A stretch of 33,154 nt of DNA, taken from Pseudomonadales bacterium (lineage in GTDB: Bacteria; Pseudomonadota; Gammaproteobacteria; Pseudomonadales; DT-91). The stretch is taken from NCBI GenBank assembly GCA_013215055.1, contig JABSRQ010000053.1, positions 1 through 33,154 on the forward strand. The letters run 5' to 3'. The position numbers and the translations under genes were made by a program. Below are positions 10,306-19,503 of the stretch, in pieces. The notes under the pieces are model-generated. The model was given only the letters and a program-made list of their open reading frames with translations. It ran no database searches and was not told the origin of the DNA. Each line of letters begins with the position of its first letter. Position 1 is the stretch's first letter.

Positions 10306-13300
10306 ATGCTCCCAGCCACTAGTCATTCACACGTTAAAAGCATCCTAAACTGGCTGCTCTGCCTCAGTTTAATGTTTATATTATCCGCCTGTAGCAGTGG
10401 AAGCGGCGGCGGTGAAAATGATGGAGATGGCCTGAAGCCAGGCGCAGCTAATATAGAAGCGCCAGTAATAAAACTCAATGGCGAGTCCAATACAACGCTA
10501 CAAGCTGGAGACACCTACGCTGAAGAAGGTGCTATCGCCATCGATGGTGCAGAAGGCCAAGTTACCGTAACAATTAGCGGCGATGTAGATACCAGCACCC
10601 CGGGTGACTACCCCATTACCTACACGGCAACCGATAGCGAGGGTAACACCAGCACCGTGATTCGTATTATCACGGTAAGCGACCCCGCGGTGTTAGATGA
10701 GACTGCCCCGGTGATTACCCTCAACGGTGAAAGTGAAATCAACTTGACTGTAGGAACGGTTTATCTCGAGCCGGGTGCCACCGCACAGGATGATCAAGAA
10801 GGTAATACCAGCGTAACCCTCAGTGGCAGCGTAGATACCAATACATCTGGCAGTTACACCCTCACCTACAGCGCCAGCGATAGTGCTAACAATACCAGTG
10901 AGCTGACACGAATAGTCATCGTACACAGCATCCAAGTGCCGGATACTACCGCGCCTGTTATTACGTTTGTGGGTAATGCTGAAATTAATTTAAATGTGGG
11001 CAGTGCTTATATTGAAACCGGCGCAACAGCCAGTGATGACATCGATGGCGATACACCAGTAGTGGTATCGGGTAATGTCGATATCGCCACCCCCGGTAGC
11101 TATACCATCACCTACACGGCGGTAGACCAAGCTAATAACACCAGTAACAAAATAAGAACCGTTAACATACTCGATGTGACCGCTCCCGTTATCACGCTCA
11201 ATGGCAAAGAGACCATCAGCCTCAATGTGGGAACTACCTATGTAGAACCCGGCGCGACTGCTCAAGATACCATTGATGGCAACGTCACCATCACTACAAC
11301 AGGCAGTGTCGACACCAGTAAAGCAGGCACATATACCATCACTTATAGTGCCAGCGATTCTGCCGACAACGGCAGTAACAAAACCCGCACGGTTAACATC
11401 TTTGATATATCTGCCCCTGTCATCACGATGAAGGGCAGCAGTAGTATCAACCTTAACGTAGGTGATACCTATACAGAATCAGGTGCAAGCGCAGAAGATG
11501 CTCAAGAAGGCAATATTGCAGTGACCACCACTGGCAGCGTAAACACAAACCAAGCCGGTATTTATACAATAACTTACAATGCCAGTGATAGCGCCAACAA
11601 TAGCAGCAGCGTTAGCCGCATTATCAACGTATTTGATGTAACCGCACCAATAATTACTTTACAGGGCGCTAGCATCATCAATCTTAATGTCGGAGCAGCT
11701 TATACAGAATCAGGTGCAACCGCAGAAGATGCTCAAGAAGGCAGCATTACCGTGACCACTTCCGGCAGTGTAGACACCAATAAAGCTGGCACATACACCA
11801 TCACTTACAGCGCCAGCGATAGCGCCAACAACAGCAGCACAGTTAATAGAACAGTCAATGTATTAGATGTTACTGCGCCAGTTATTACCCTTAACGGTGA
11901 TAGCGAAGTGACTATTATCGCAGGTGATGCTTACACCGATGCAGGTGCCAGCGCCGAAGATACCCAAGATGGCACAATCATCGTTTCAACAAATAACCCT
12001 GTAGATGCTAATGTTGCCGCTACTTATACCGTCACCTACACTGCCACTGATTTAGCTAATAACACTGCCAGTGCAACGCGTCTTGTTCATGTTTTAACAC
12101 CCGATCTAACGGCACCTGTTATTTCTCTTAACGGCAACACGACTATCACGCTGTTCAAAGACGAAGAATATATTGATGCTGGCGCTACAGCCACGGATAA
12201 CAGAGATGCAAGCGTGACAGTAGACAGCAATGGCAACGTCGATACGAGTACGCTCAACAGCTACACCATCACCTATAGCGCAACGGATAGCGCGGGCAAT
12301 AAAAGCGGTGATATCACTCGCACCATTAATGTTGTTGAAGAACGTGCCTTTATCACCACCTGGAAAACCGATAACACCGGTAGCAGTAATGATGATCAAA
12401 TTAAAATTGGTACATCGGGTGAAGGCTATAACTACCAAGTAGTTTGGGGAGATGGTTCAACAGACAGCAACGTTACCGGCGATATTACCCATACCTATGC
12501 TATTGCGGGTACTTATACAGTCTCTATCAGCGGTGATTTTCCTCAAATATATTTTGGAGCCTCAGCTTATGATAATAAAAAACTGCTGACGATTGAACAA
12601 TGGGGCACTACACGTTGGCAGAGCATGCATCGAGCCTTTGACACTTGCTTTAATCTAGTTGGCAATGCTGTTGATTCACCAGATTTATCGCGTGTTACCG
12701 ACATGAGTAGGATGTTTTTGAACGCAAACAAATTCAATCAAGACCTCAATAACTGGGATGTTTCTTCGGTGACGAATATGGAACTGCTGTTTTATGGTGC
12801 TGATATCTTTAATGGCGACCTGAGTAGCTGGAATGTATCGTCAGTAACAAATACGAAACAAATGTTTTCTGGTGCAATAGTATTTAATCAAGATATCAGT
12901 AGCTGGGATGTGTCTTCAGTAACCTCGATGGTTCGTATGTTTGCAGGTGCTAATGCTTTTAATCAAGACATTGGCCGTTGGGATGTATCCTCTGTTACCA
13001 ATATGTCATATATGTTTAATGCGGCACATGCTTTTAATCAGGATTTAAATAGCTGGGATGTGTCCTCTGTGATTGTCATGAGTGACATGTTTAATGGCGC
13101 CAGGGCCTTTAATGGCAATATCTCGGATTGGGATACATCATCTTTAAGGTATATCTCTTCTATGTTTTCAGATGCTGCAGCTTTTAACCAAAACTTAAAT
13201 AATTGGGATGTCTCATCCGTTACCGACATGACTAGTGTTTTTTCAGGAGCAACAGTATTTAATCAGCCATTATCTAACTGGGACGTATCCTCTGTTTCAT

Positions 13301-14031
13301 CCATGCGTGCCATATTTAACAAAGCTAAAGCTTTTAATCAAAATATTAGCAATTGGAACACATCAGCGGTAAAAGATATGTCATATATGTTCCAATCAGC
13401 AATCATCTTTAATCAGGATATTAGCGGCTGGGATGTATCTTCAGTTACCGATATGAGCTATATGTTTTTATCTGCCAATAGCTTTAATCAAAGCCTTAAC
13501 AGTTGGGATGTTTCTTCAGTTGTGGATATGAGGTCAATGTTTGAAAGCGCTACCATATTTAACGGCGATATCAGCAATTGGGATATCTCATCCGTACAAC
13601 TATTAAATTATATGTTTAGAAGCGCTTACGCTTTTAACCAAGATTTAAGTAGTTGGGATGTATCATCACTGACAAGTATGGTTGCTATTTTTAGTAGTGC
13701 TAAAGCCTTTAATCAAGATATTTCTAGCTGGGATGTGTCATCCGTTAAAACTATAAGTCAACTGTTTGTTGATGCATTAGCTTTTAATCAAGATATCAGT
13801 AACTGGGATGTGTCATCTGTAAACCGTATGAATAGCATGTTTAAAAGCATTACCTTATCAACGGCCAATTATGATGCAATCCTTACAGGTTGGAGCGGGC
13901 AAAGCTTACAAAGTGATGTTGTATTTGATGGTGGAAACAGCCAGTACTCTAGTAGCGCTCAAGCCGCTAAGGATGTGCTAACAGGCACTTACAACTGGAC
14001 AATTACCGATGGTGGTGTCGTCACGCCATAA
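10306..14031 (+). CDS. BspA-type surface lipoprotein with Ig-like repeats
   Basis: A 1241-residue secreted protein. The signal peptide ends in the lipobox LSAC (Cys about residue 29) and is followed by a Ser/Gly-rich linker, so it is a lipoprotein. Residues 52-679 hold eight Ig-like repeats of about 77 residues (DUF5011/HYR style: APVITLNG, then AGDxYxExGAxAxD, then GSYTITYxAxDxANNxS). A PKD-like segment (VVWGDGS, then GTYTVSISG) covers about residues 685-740. From residue 810 come fifteen exact-length 25-residue repeats of [20 protein letters not shown] type (BspA/DUF285), then a capping segment [14 protein letters not shown]. These families are associated with surface adhesion and protein binding; there is no catalytic motif. 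It stands alone, with a strong ribosome binding site and its own terminator, so it is probably a monocistronic surface adhesin. Confidence 0.9.
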   Translation: MLPATSHSHVKSILNWLLCLSLMFILSACSSGSGGGENDGDGLKPGAANIEAPVIKLNGESNTTLQAGDTYAEEGAIAIDGAEGQVTVTISGDVDTSTPGDYPITYTATDSEGNTSTVIRIITVSDPAVLDETAPVITLNGESEINLTVGTVYLEPGATAQDDQEGNTSVTLSGSVDTNTSGSYTLTYSASDSANNTSELTRIVIVHSIQVPDTTAPVITFVGNAEINLNVGSAYIETGATASDDIDGDTPVVVSGNVDIATPGSYTITYTAVDQANNTSNKIRTVNILDVTAPVITLNGKETISLNVGTTYVEPGATAQDTIDGNVTITTTGSVDTSKAGTYTITYSASDSADNGSNKTRTVNIFDISAPVITMKGSSSINLNVGDTYTESGASAEDAQEGNIAVTTTGSVNTNQAGIYTITYNASDSANNSSSVSRIINVFDVTAPIITLQGASIINLNVGAAYTESGATAEDAQEGSITVTTSGSVDTNKAGTYTITYSASDSANNSSTVNRTVNVLDVTAPVITLNGDSEVTIIAGDAYTDAGASAEDTQDGTIIVSTNNPVDANVAATYTVTYTATDLANNTASATRLVHVLTPDLTAPVISLNGNTTITLFKDEEYIDAGATATDNRDASVTVDSNGNVDTSTLNSYTITYSATDSAGNKSGDITRTINVVEERAFITTWKTDNTGSSNDDQIKIGTSGEGYNYQVVWGDGSTDSNVTGDITHTYAIAGTYTVSISGDFPQIYFGASAYDNKKLLTIEQWGTTRWQSMHRAFDTCFNLVGNAVDSPDLSRVTDMSRMFLNANKFNQDLNNWDVSSVTNMELLFYGADIFNGDLSSWNVSSVTNTKQMFSGAIVFNQDISSWDVSSVTSMVRMFAGANAFNQDIGRWDVSSVTNMSYMFNAAHAFNQDLNSWDVSSVIVMSDMFNGARAFNGNISDWDTSSLRYISSMFSDAAAFNQNLNNWDVSSVTDMTSVFSGATVFNQPLSNWDVSSVSSMRAIFNKAKAFNQNISNWNTSAVKDMSYMFQSAIIFNQDISGWDVSSVTDMSYMFLSANSFNQSLNSWDVSSVVDMRSMFESATIFNGDISNWDISSVQLLNYMFRSAYAFNQDLSSWDVSSLTSMVAIFSSAKAFNQDISSWDVSSVKTISQLFVDALAFNQDISNWDVSSVNRMNSMFKSITLSTANYDAILTGWSGQSLQSDVVFDGGNSQYSSSAQAAKDVLTGTYNWTITDGGVVTP
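10459..12342 (+). repeat. Eight Ig-like (DUF5011-type) coding repeats of about 231-249 bases
   Basis: Each unit begins with APVI(T/K/S), and the unit boundaries are visible from the recurring motif. Units 4-6 are the closest to each other (for example NLNVG, then YTESGA, then AEDAQEG in units 5 and 6), suggesting recent internal duplication. Unit length varies from 77 to about 83 residues because of short inserts between units 1-2, 2-3 and 7-8. Confidence 0.85.
12733..13857 (+). repeat. Fifteen 75-base BspA/DUF285 tandem repeats
   Basis: Fifteen consecutive units of exactly 25 codons, without insertion or deletion, each starting FN and carrying WDVSSV or a close variant (WNVSSV, WDTSSL, WNTSAV, WDISSV). 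Third-position changes are common, so the array is old or under protein-level selection rather than newly amplified. A degenerate half-unit ([12 protein letters not shown]) precedes the first full unit. Confidence 0.9.
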
Positions 14032-14055
14032 AAGAGCGAGACAATCCATAAAAAC

Positions 14056-14085
14056 AAAAAGGCGAGCATTGAGCTCGCCTTTTTT
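14056..14085. terminator. Rho-independent terminator, probably bidirectional
   Basis: A 7-base perfect stem GGCGAGC / GCTCGCC (14061-14067 with 14073-14079), loop ATTGA, six Ts on the plus side and five As before the stem. It lies 25 bases after the lipoprotein stop and about 27 bases from the stop of the converging pirin gene, so it can serve both. Confidence 0.92.
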
Positions 14086-14112
14086 ATAAAATCATCTCCT
14101 TCATATACAGGA

Positions 14113-14952
14113 TTACCCCGTTAAACAACCATGGTGATAATCCTGTATTGCCTGTTCGATTTCTGCCGCCGTATTCATCACAAACGGGCCATAATTCACC
14201 ACGGGTTCTCCAATCGGCTGGGCACTTAAAAACAAGAAGGCCGCATCCTCAAGTGCCTTGATTGACAACAAATCCCCTGGGCTTAATACTGCTGTTTGTC
14301 CCTGCGCTAGCACCTTGCCGGCAATTTCAAGTTGTCCCTTAAAACAATATAGCAACACCGTGTGAGTGGTTTTTGTAGGGATAGCCACCACATCGTCTTG
14401 GCTTAAACGTATATCAAAATATTGCGCCTCGGTGGCAATGTTTTTTACAGGGCCCGTGACCTTGTTATCACCTTGTATCAAAGTACCAGCCATCACCTTT
14501 ATGCTGCTGCTGGCAGAAATATTTACGATGGGAAAATCATCACTCGCATATTCCTGATACGCTGCGGGCTGCATTTTGTCTTTGGCCGGTAGATTAATCC
14601 ATAACTGAAAACCGTGTAAAAGACCTTCGGTTTGCTCGGGCATCTCCGAATGAATCACGCCTCTTCCGGCCGTCATCCACTGCACTGCGCCATCCTCTAA
14701 CACACCTTCATTACCTAAGTGATCTTTATGGCGCATTTTACCTTGTAACATATACGTCACCGTCTCAAACCCGCGGTGGGGATGATCGGGGAAACCGGCA
14801 ATATAATCCTGGCCTTGATCGGAGGATATTTCATCCAACATTAAAAAGGGATCGATATTGGCTACGCTTGGGGTAATAGCCCGCTGTAATTTTACGCCGG
14901 CACCATCGCTGGTCGCCCGGCTGGTAATCACATTCTTAATAAGTCGTTGCAT
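14113..14952 (-). CDS. Pirin family protein
   Basis: A 279-residue bicupin of the pirin/quercetin 2,3-dioxygenase-like family. The metal-binding set of the N-terminal cupin is intact: H57 and H59 in HPHRGFETVTY, H101 and E103 in GVIHSEMP. The segment GNEGVLEDGAVQWMTAGRG is a family hallmark. Members such as E. coli YhhW and YhaK act on or respond to quinone/flavonoid compounds or oxidative stress; the substrate here is unknown. AGGAGG lies just upstream of the ATG at 14952. It is the second gene of an operon, 9 bases after the glutathionyl-hydroquinone reductase, and divergent from a YhaJ-like regulator, which points to a role in quinone or electrophile stress (inference). Confidence 0.93.
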   Translation of the reverse strand: MQRLIKNVITSRATSDGAGVKLQRAITPSVANIDPFLMLDEISSDQGQDYIAGFPDHPHRGFETVTYMLQGKMRHKDHLGNEGVLEDGAVQWMTAGRGVIHSEMPEQTEGLLHGFQLWINLPAKDKMQPAAYQEYASDDFPIVNISASSSIKVMAGTLIQGDNKVTGPVKNIATEAQYFDIRLSQDDVVAIPTKTTHTVLLYCFKGQLEIAGKVLAQGQTAVLSPGDLLSIKALEDAAFLFLSAQPIGEPVVNYGPFVMNTAAEIEQAIQDYHHGCLTG

Positions 14953-14961
14953 ACATCCTCC

Positions 14962-15975
14962 TTAGGCTGGCTGCTGCGCTGCTGATTTATGATTAAACAT
15001 CTGCTGTCTATAGTGTGGTCTCAGGTAATCAATCTGCGGCCCTTTGGGGATAATCTGGCTGGGGTTAATCATCGTATGGCTAAAATAATAATGCTGTTTA
15101 ATATGGCCAAAATGCACGGTGTCTGCGATACCCGGCTGCTGATACAAATCACGTAAATACGCCGATAAATGGCGGTAATCTTCTATGCGCTGGCGATTAC
15201 ATTTAAAGTGCCCGACATAGACGGCATCAAAACGAATCAATGTGGTGAACAAACGCCAGTCGGCCTCGGTGATAGTCGCACCGGTTAAATACCGTTGTTT
15301 AGCCAGTCGATCATCCAGTTGATCTAATGTGGAAAACAATTGCTCAAAAGCATTGTCATAAGCCTGCTGACTGGTAGCAAAGCCTGCCTTATAAACACCG
15401 TTATTTACCGTATGGTAGATAAGTGTATTGAGCTCATCTATGTTTTCACGTAATTCGGAAGGGTAATAATCTTGCTGGTTACCAGTCACCTCATTAAAAC
15501 TTGTATTAAACATACGAATAATTTCCGATGACTCATTATTCACAATCGTCTGCGTTTTTTTATCCCATAACACCGGTACCGTGACGCGGCCGGTATAATC
15601 TGCCTTGGCCTGTGTATACACCTGATGTAAATAACTTAAACCCGATATGGGATTTTCATCACTGTTGATATCGTCTGCTAAAGGCTGAAATTCCCAACCA
15701 TTTTCCAACATAGGCGCTGCTACCACCGTCACACCAATATGCGCGGTTAAATCTTTTATTTGCCTAAAGATCAATGTGCGGTGTGCCCACGGACAAGCCA
15801 ATGATACAAACAAATGATACCGACCGGATTCTGCCTTAAAACCCGCCTGCCCTGTTGGCCCCGCACTACCATCGGCAGTTATCCAGTTTCTAAAGCCGGC
15901 ATCTTCACGTTTATATTCGCCATCAATATTTTTATACCATTGATCCTGCCACTGGCCCTTCACTAATAAACCCAT
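14962..15975 (-). CDS. yqjG: Glutathionyl-hydroquinone reductase (Xi-class GST, YqjG type)
   Basis: A 337-residue cytosolic enzyme that reduces glutathionyl-hydroquinones to hydroquinone, releasing oxidised glutathione. The catalytic motif SLACPWAHRTLI places the active Cys at residue 61, matching the CPWA motif of E. coli YqjG. The C-terminal helical domain contains the class-specific stretches NNGVYKAGFATSQQAYD and LTGATITEADWRLFTTLIRFD. The downstream part includes VGHFKCN and a C-terminal extension with INPSQIIPKGP, as in the family. AAGGTGG precedes the ATG at 15975 by about 6 bases. It is the first gene of the operon with pirin. The symbol is by similarity; E. coli shows the same neighbours (yqjG, yhaJ, yhaK). 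Confidence 0.93.
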   Translation of the reverse strand: MGLLVKGQWQDQWYKNIDGEYKREDAGFRNWITADGSAGPTGQAGFKAESGRYHLFVSLACPWAHRTLIFRQIKDLTAHIGVTVVAAPMLENGWEFQPLADDINSDENPISGLSYLHQVYTQAKADYTGRVTVPVLWDKKTQTIVNNESSEIIRMFNTSFNEVTGNQQDYYPSELRENIDELNTLIYHTVNNGVYKAGFATSQQAYDNAFEQLFSTLDQLDDRLAKQRYLTGATITEADWRLFTTLIRFDAVYVGHFKCNRQRIEDYRHLSAYLRDLYQQPGIADTVHFGHIKQHYYFSHTMINPSQIIPKGPQIDYLRPHYRQQMFNHKSAAQQPA

Positions 15976-16097
15976 CTGGAACCCACCTTAACTTTTAAAT
16001 TAATTTCTGTAGTTGATGTAATCACTATAGCGGGCGATAATGATTTAAAAAATCGAAACGTTTTAACAATACACATCAAAAAAACTGAACAGTTATT
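15976..16097. promoter_or_regulatory. Divergent promoter/operator between yqjG and the LysR regulator
   Basis: The 122-base gap is where a LysR-type regulator would bind to control both itself and the divergent operon. A short palindrome TGAT-GTA-ATCA lies at 16014-16024 and is a candidate half of an operator, though it does not fit T-N11-A exactly. Operator identity is inference. Confidence 0.45.
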
Positions 16098-16988
16098 ATG
16101 CCCAGCCCCATTTCTTTAGAAGGTTTACAGGTATTAGCCGCCATTGCTGAAAGAGGCTCTTTTTCGGCTGCGGCAGAACACCTTTATCGTGTACCTTCTG
16201 CCATCACTTATAACGTAAAAAAACTGGAACAGGATTTAGGCGTAAAACTGTTTGTTAAACAGGGGCGCCGTGCGGTATTAACCGCAGCCGGTGAAGTTTT
16301 GTTGACGCAGGGGCGCCAGCTATTAGCAGAGGCTGAACGTATAGCCGAGTTAACCCGACAAGCCGATAGTGGCTGGGAATCATCATTGCGTATCGGCATC
16401 GATACCGTTGTTAATCCCGCAAAATTGTTTGATGTGATTAAGGTTTTTTATCAAGTAAATCCCACTATCAAGATCACCATCTATGAAGAAGTTTTATCCG
16501 GCGGTGTTGATGCTTTATTACACCAGCGCCTGGATTTAATGATCGGTGCCAGTCAGATGAAGGCCGAACAAAAAACGCTGAGTTTTGCGCCTTTCGCAAC
16601 GGTTAACTGGGTGTTTGCAGTGCATCCTGAACATGTTTTAACAGACATAAACCGGGTATTAAACAAAGCAGATATCGCGGCCTATCGCTCGGTTGTTGTG
16701 CGCGACTCTGCGATAGATCAGGCACCACAAACCAGCCGGGTCTACTCTGACAATTTGCAATTTTCAGTTGCCAGCATGCAGCAAAAAATAGCCGCGCAAG
16801 TGGCAGGGTTGGGTGTAGGATTTTTACCGCAAAGTTTGATTGAAGAGTACCTTCATCAGGGGAAGTTAGTCAGCCTACCGGTTGAAGGTATCAGCCAGCA
16901 GGATGAGCTGTACCTAGCTTGGCGTAAAAACGCCAGCGGTAAAGCCCTGGCCTGGTTTATAGAAGCGCTTAAAAATCCCCATAGCTAA
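16098..16988 (+). CDS. LysR-family transcriptional regulator, YhaJ-like
   Basis: A 296-residue LysR-type regulator. The N-terminal winged helix-turn-helix (about residues 6-65) reads LQVLAAIAERGSFSAAAEHL then VPSAITYNVKKLEQDLG. A helical linker is followed by a periplasmic-binding-protein-like effector domain (about 92-290). The segment VPSAITYNVKKLE and the GWESSLRIGID start of the effector domain are very like E. coli YhaJ, which activates genes in response to aromatic/quinone compounds. It is divergent from the yqjG-pirin operon, which supports it as their regulator. The ATG at 16098 has no strong ribosome binding site (GAACAG upstream). Confidence 0.92.
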   Translation: MPSPISLEGLQVLAAIAERGSFSAAAEHLYRVPSAITYNVKKLEQDLGVKLFVKQGRRAVLTAAGEVLLTQGRQLLAEAERIAELTRQADSGWESSLRIGIDTVVNPAKLFDVIKVFYQVNPTIKITIYEEVLSGGVDALLHQRLDLMIGASQMKAEQKTLSFAPFATVNWVFAVHPEHVLTDINRVLNKADIAAYRSVVVRDSAIDQAPQTSRVYSDNLQFSVASMQQKIAAQVAGLGVGFLPQSLIEEYLHQGKLVSLPVEGISQQDELYLAWRKNASGKALAWFIEALKNPHS

Positions 16989-16995
16989 CAAACGT

Positions 16996-17088
16996 TTAAA
17001 ACGCATTGATTAGGATTACCACCTCAAGACTGTCCGCACCCAAGCTATTAGCCGGCAAGTCATGCAGTACAACAGCTGTTAGAAGTAC
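16996..17088 (-). pseudogene. Decayed C-terminal fragment of a maltose/galactoside acetyltransferase-like gene
   Basis: Translating the minus strand from 17088 gives VLLTAVVLHDLPANSLGADS, then LEVVILINAF and a stop at 16996-16998. This matches the tail of the intact hexapeptide acetyltransferase at 21476-22030 (SVVLHDLPANTLCAGSPAVV), with DNA similarity concentrated in GTTGTACTGCATGACTTGCC. There is no start or upstream coil here. A further similar scrap (TTAAAGCAGGCCTTCAT on the minus strand near 17115-17135) may derive from the N-terminal part, implying a large internal deletion. It lies directly after the LysR gene. Confidence 0.6.
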
Positions 17089-17711
17089 GGTTTTAAATAA
17101 TGATGTTGCCATGAAGGCCTGCTTTAAGAATCAAGCCTATTGAAATACGATGTGCCGTTAGCTCTATCACTGTTACACAGTCATCCGTCATGATCATAGT
17201 GACCTCTCGCATCATTTATTTCATTTTTATACTGCAGAGCTATGAAAACTCTAGTGCGTTAGTTTATGTTTTATGAGTCAGCATCATGTGTATTTCTTGA
17301 ACTGTAGCAGTATTTCTCCAAGCGTCGATAATTCTGTCTTTATCTTTAAAACTATAGCTGATTACCCATGAGGCTCAGCTATCTTCAATAACCTGCAGAA
17401 CATGGCTGGCGTTCACACGACTATCCATTGTGTTACAAAGTACAGATGAAGATACATATCACCAACAGCAGTGTATTAATGTTACACAATTGTTAAATAG
17501 ACGGTAGTAGTTTGCAGTATTGAAAAGACATGATTAATTGCTTTAAAATTACACAATAATCAATTAAGGTGCGGTCGTTGCAGGAGGCACATTAAATTAA
17601 AAAAATGACAGGGCTTAATGGACTATAGCGGTTAGGGGTTGACTTCGCTAATTAATATCGCGAAGACCTTGTTGTTTATCATGCTATCGCAATGAGGGGA
17701 TTTTTAAACTC
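17089..17711. promoter_or_regulatory. Long leader region of the porin operon with TGTTACA motifs
   Basis: About 620 bases without a credible gene. TGTTACA occurs at 17171, 17431 and 17480, with a related ATTACACAAT at 17548. The same core forms a perfect inverted repeat after the operon (19479-19500). No clear promoter could be assigned. GAGGGG at about 17692 is the likely ribosome binding site, with a longish spacer, for the ATG at 17712. Confidence 0.4.
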
Positions 17712-19031
17712 ATGAAAACTGTTTTTCGTAAAGCCGCCGTCCTGGCTGCTTTTTCTTCGTATTTACTGCCTTTACAGGCTGCTGCTGCAAACAGTGAGCT
17801 TGATGTCTCGGGCTTTGCTACGCTAGCCTATGGAAAAACCTTCAGTGATAAGGAGGAAGGCACTGTCAGTAGTATTCCCCAAGAAGGTGAATACCGTGAT
17901 TTTAATAAATTTGGTCTGCGTCTGGACGCAGATTTAGAAGATAATTTGACCTTTACTGCTCAGATCGTTGCCAACGGGGTTAATGACTATGAGCCCAATG
18001 TCGATTGGTTATTTGTTACTTATAACTTCATGCCAACCTTAAGCCTATCTGTAGGTAAAGTTAGAATGCCGCTGTATATGTATTCTGATTATCTGGATGT
18101 AAGTTATGCCTATCAATGGATCTCACCTCCACAATCTGTTTATGGCGTGCCTAGCATCAGCTCCACCGAAGGTGTGAAGCTGGCCTGGACGGCTGATATG
18201 GGTGGTCAGTGGACATCTGAGATGTTGTTGTGGACGGGTAAAACCCAGGAATTTGAAGCCGCATTAGGCTCTGATCTTATTATTGAAAATGGTGTGGGCT
18301 TTGCTTGGGCTATTGAGCGTGACTGGTTGACATTAAGAGCCGTGTATTTTGGTGGTAAAGCCACTGCAGATACTTCTGCCGCGACTGCAGACCTGTTTGA
18401 TGGTTTGGCTTTAATTGAAGGCAATGTGCAGCAGCAGACGGCCGATCCAAGCTATTCATTGAACGGGGTCAGAGAAGACTTCGAGTTTGTAGAGGATGAT
18501 GCTGTGTTTATGGGGCTGGGAGCCTTTATGGACTTTGAATATGCGTTCTTCGGTGCTGAAGCGACCATGATCACAATGGACAAAAATGTCGCCGTGGGTG
18601 ACTTAAAATCCTATTACGCCATGGCCGGAGTTCGACTGCCTGGTGACTGGTCTGTGAGCCTGACCTATAGCGTCAATGATGATAAAGCCAATGAAGAGGT
18701 GTATGAAGATTTTCAAACTATAACGGCTGATCATGCTGCTATACCGTTATTTGCACCTGATGCAGACGGTAATATGGCACCCTATATGCTTAATGATACT
18801 ACTCAGGCAACAGTTGCTCATATTGTTCAGGGAACCGTTACCGGTATCGAGGCACAAACTTACGAAGAGTCTCAAACCTATACGCTGGGTGCTCGCTGGG
18901 ATTTTCATAGGTCGGCAGCTTTTAAGATGGAATACCTGCATCAAATACGTGACGGTATGAATGGTAATACCGCAGAAATTTCCACCACTGATGCTGACGC
19001 CTTTCGTGTAGCATTAGATCTGGTCTTTTAA
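17712..19031 (+). CDS. Outer-membrane porin-like beta-barrel protein
   Basis: A 439-residue outer-membrane barrel. The signal peptide reads KAAVLAAFSSYLLPLQAAAA with cleavage around residue 26. The mature part starts with a beta-strand typical of porins (LDVSGFATLAYG), continues with alternating amphipathic strands (FGLRLDADLEDNLTFTAQIVANG; LSLSVGKVRMPLYMYSD), and ends FRVALDLVF with the terminal Phe needed for barrel assembly. The KVRMPLY segment resembles porins of the OprO/OprP superfamily, but the substrate cannot be read. It is followed 9 bases later by a small PstS-like periplasmic protein, a porin/binding-protein pairing that suggests uptake of an anion such as phosphate (inference). 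It carries no TonB plug. Confidence 0.85.
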   Translation: MKTVFRKAAVLAAFSSYLLPLQAAAANSELDVSGFATLAYGKTFSDKEEGTVSSIPQEGEYRDFNKFGLRLDADLEDNLTFTAQIVANGVNDYEPNVDWLFVTYNFMPTLSLSVGKVRMPLYMYSDYLDVSYAYQWISPPQSVYGVPSISSTEGVKLAWTADMGGQWTSEMLLWTGKTQEFEAALGSDLIIENGVGFAWAIERDWLTLRAVYFGGKATADTSAATADLFDGLALIEGNVQQQTADPSYSLNGVREDFEFVEDDAVFMGLGAFMDFEYAFFGAEATMITMDKNVAVGDLKSYYAMAGVRLPGDWSVSLTYSVNDDKANEEVYEDFQTITADHAAIPLFAPDADGNMAPYMLNDTTQATVAHIVQGTVTGIEAQTYEESQTYTLGARWDFHRSAAFKMEYLHQIRDGMNGNTAEISTTDADAFRVALDLVF

Positions 19032-19040
19032 GGGGGATTT

Positions 19041-19472
19041 ATGACATTCAGGATGTTGAAATTAATAACGTGTCTGATGGTATTAAGCCTAGGCTTACCA
19101 TCTTTCTCTGCCGCTGAAACCGTTGTGGTTGTTCACCCGGATAATAAGAACAGTTTGGATGCTGTGATTATTCGCAAGATTTATTTGAGCAAAAATAAAT
19201 CTTTTCCCAATGGTGATAAGGTCGCAATCTTCGATTTGCCGGAAGGCAATAAAACCCGCGATGAATTTCGTGACAAGGTGCTGAGAAAAAGTGCATCTCG
19301 CTTAAGCTCCTACTGGGCTAGAATGCTATTTTCTTCCAAGGGTAAGCCACCCAAGGTGTTGAGTGGTGCAGATGAGGTGAAGGATATGATATCGAGTAAC
19401 CCAAGTGCCATCGCCTATTTGGATGCTAGAGATGTAGATTCTTCTGTGAAGGTTGTGCTTCACGTTAAATAA
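19041..19472 (+). CDS. Small PstS-like periplasmic protein (one-lobe solute-binding-like)
   Basis: A 143-residue exported protein. The signal peptide ends near LPSFSAAE (about residue 25). The mature part matches the start and hinge pattern of phosphate-binding PstS-like domains (VVVHPDNKNSLDAVIIRKIYLSKNKSFPNGDKVAIFDLPEGNKTRDEF, shown here only as a family pattern), but at about 118 mature residues it is far shorter than a two-lobe PstS (about 300). WARMLFSSKGKPPK and NPSAIAYLDA are typical of this short family in marine bacteria. AAGGGGG lies 6 bases before the ATG, and the gene is cotranscribed with the porin. It is unlikely to serve an ABC transporter, as no permease or ATPase is nearby. 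A ligand-sensing or porin-partner role is inference. Confidence 0.8.
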   Translation: MTFRMLKLITCLMVLSLGLPSFSAAETVVVVHPDNKNSLDAVIIRKIYLSKNKSFPNGDKVAIFDLPEGNKTRDEFRDKVLRKSASRLSSYWARMLFSSKGKPPKVLSGADEVKDMISSNPSAIAYLDARDVDSSVKVVLHVK

Positions 19473-19478
19473 TCCAGC

Positions 19479-19500
19479 TTGTTACACGCCCGTGTAACAA
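19479..19500. repeat. Perfect inverted repeat TTGTTACACG / CGTGTAACAA
   Basis: Ten-base perfect arms separated by CC, starting 7 bases after the stop codon of the PstS-like gene. There is no T-run, so it is not a classical terminator. Its core TGTTACA recurs upstream of the operon. Confidence 0.8.
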
Positions 19501-19503
19501 CTC

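Noticed and set aside
12106..12438. 110-codon open frame on the minus strand
   Set aside because: Antisense to the Ig-like repeats; its periodic composition follows from the repeats themselves.
12733..13857. CRISPR-like periodicity
   Set aside because: The period is 75 bases with no spacer/repeat alternation and it is entirely coding (DUF285 repeats).
16014..16024. Exact LysR T-N11-A operator
   Set aside because: The palindrome TGAT-GTA-ATCA is present, but the T-N11-A spacing is not met, so it is only a candidate site.
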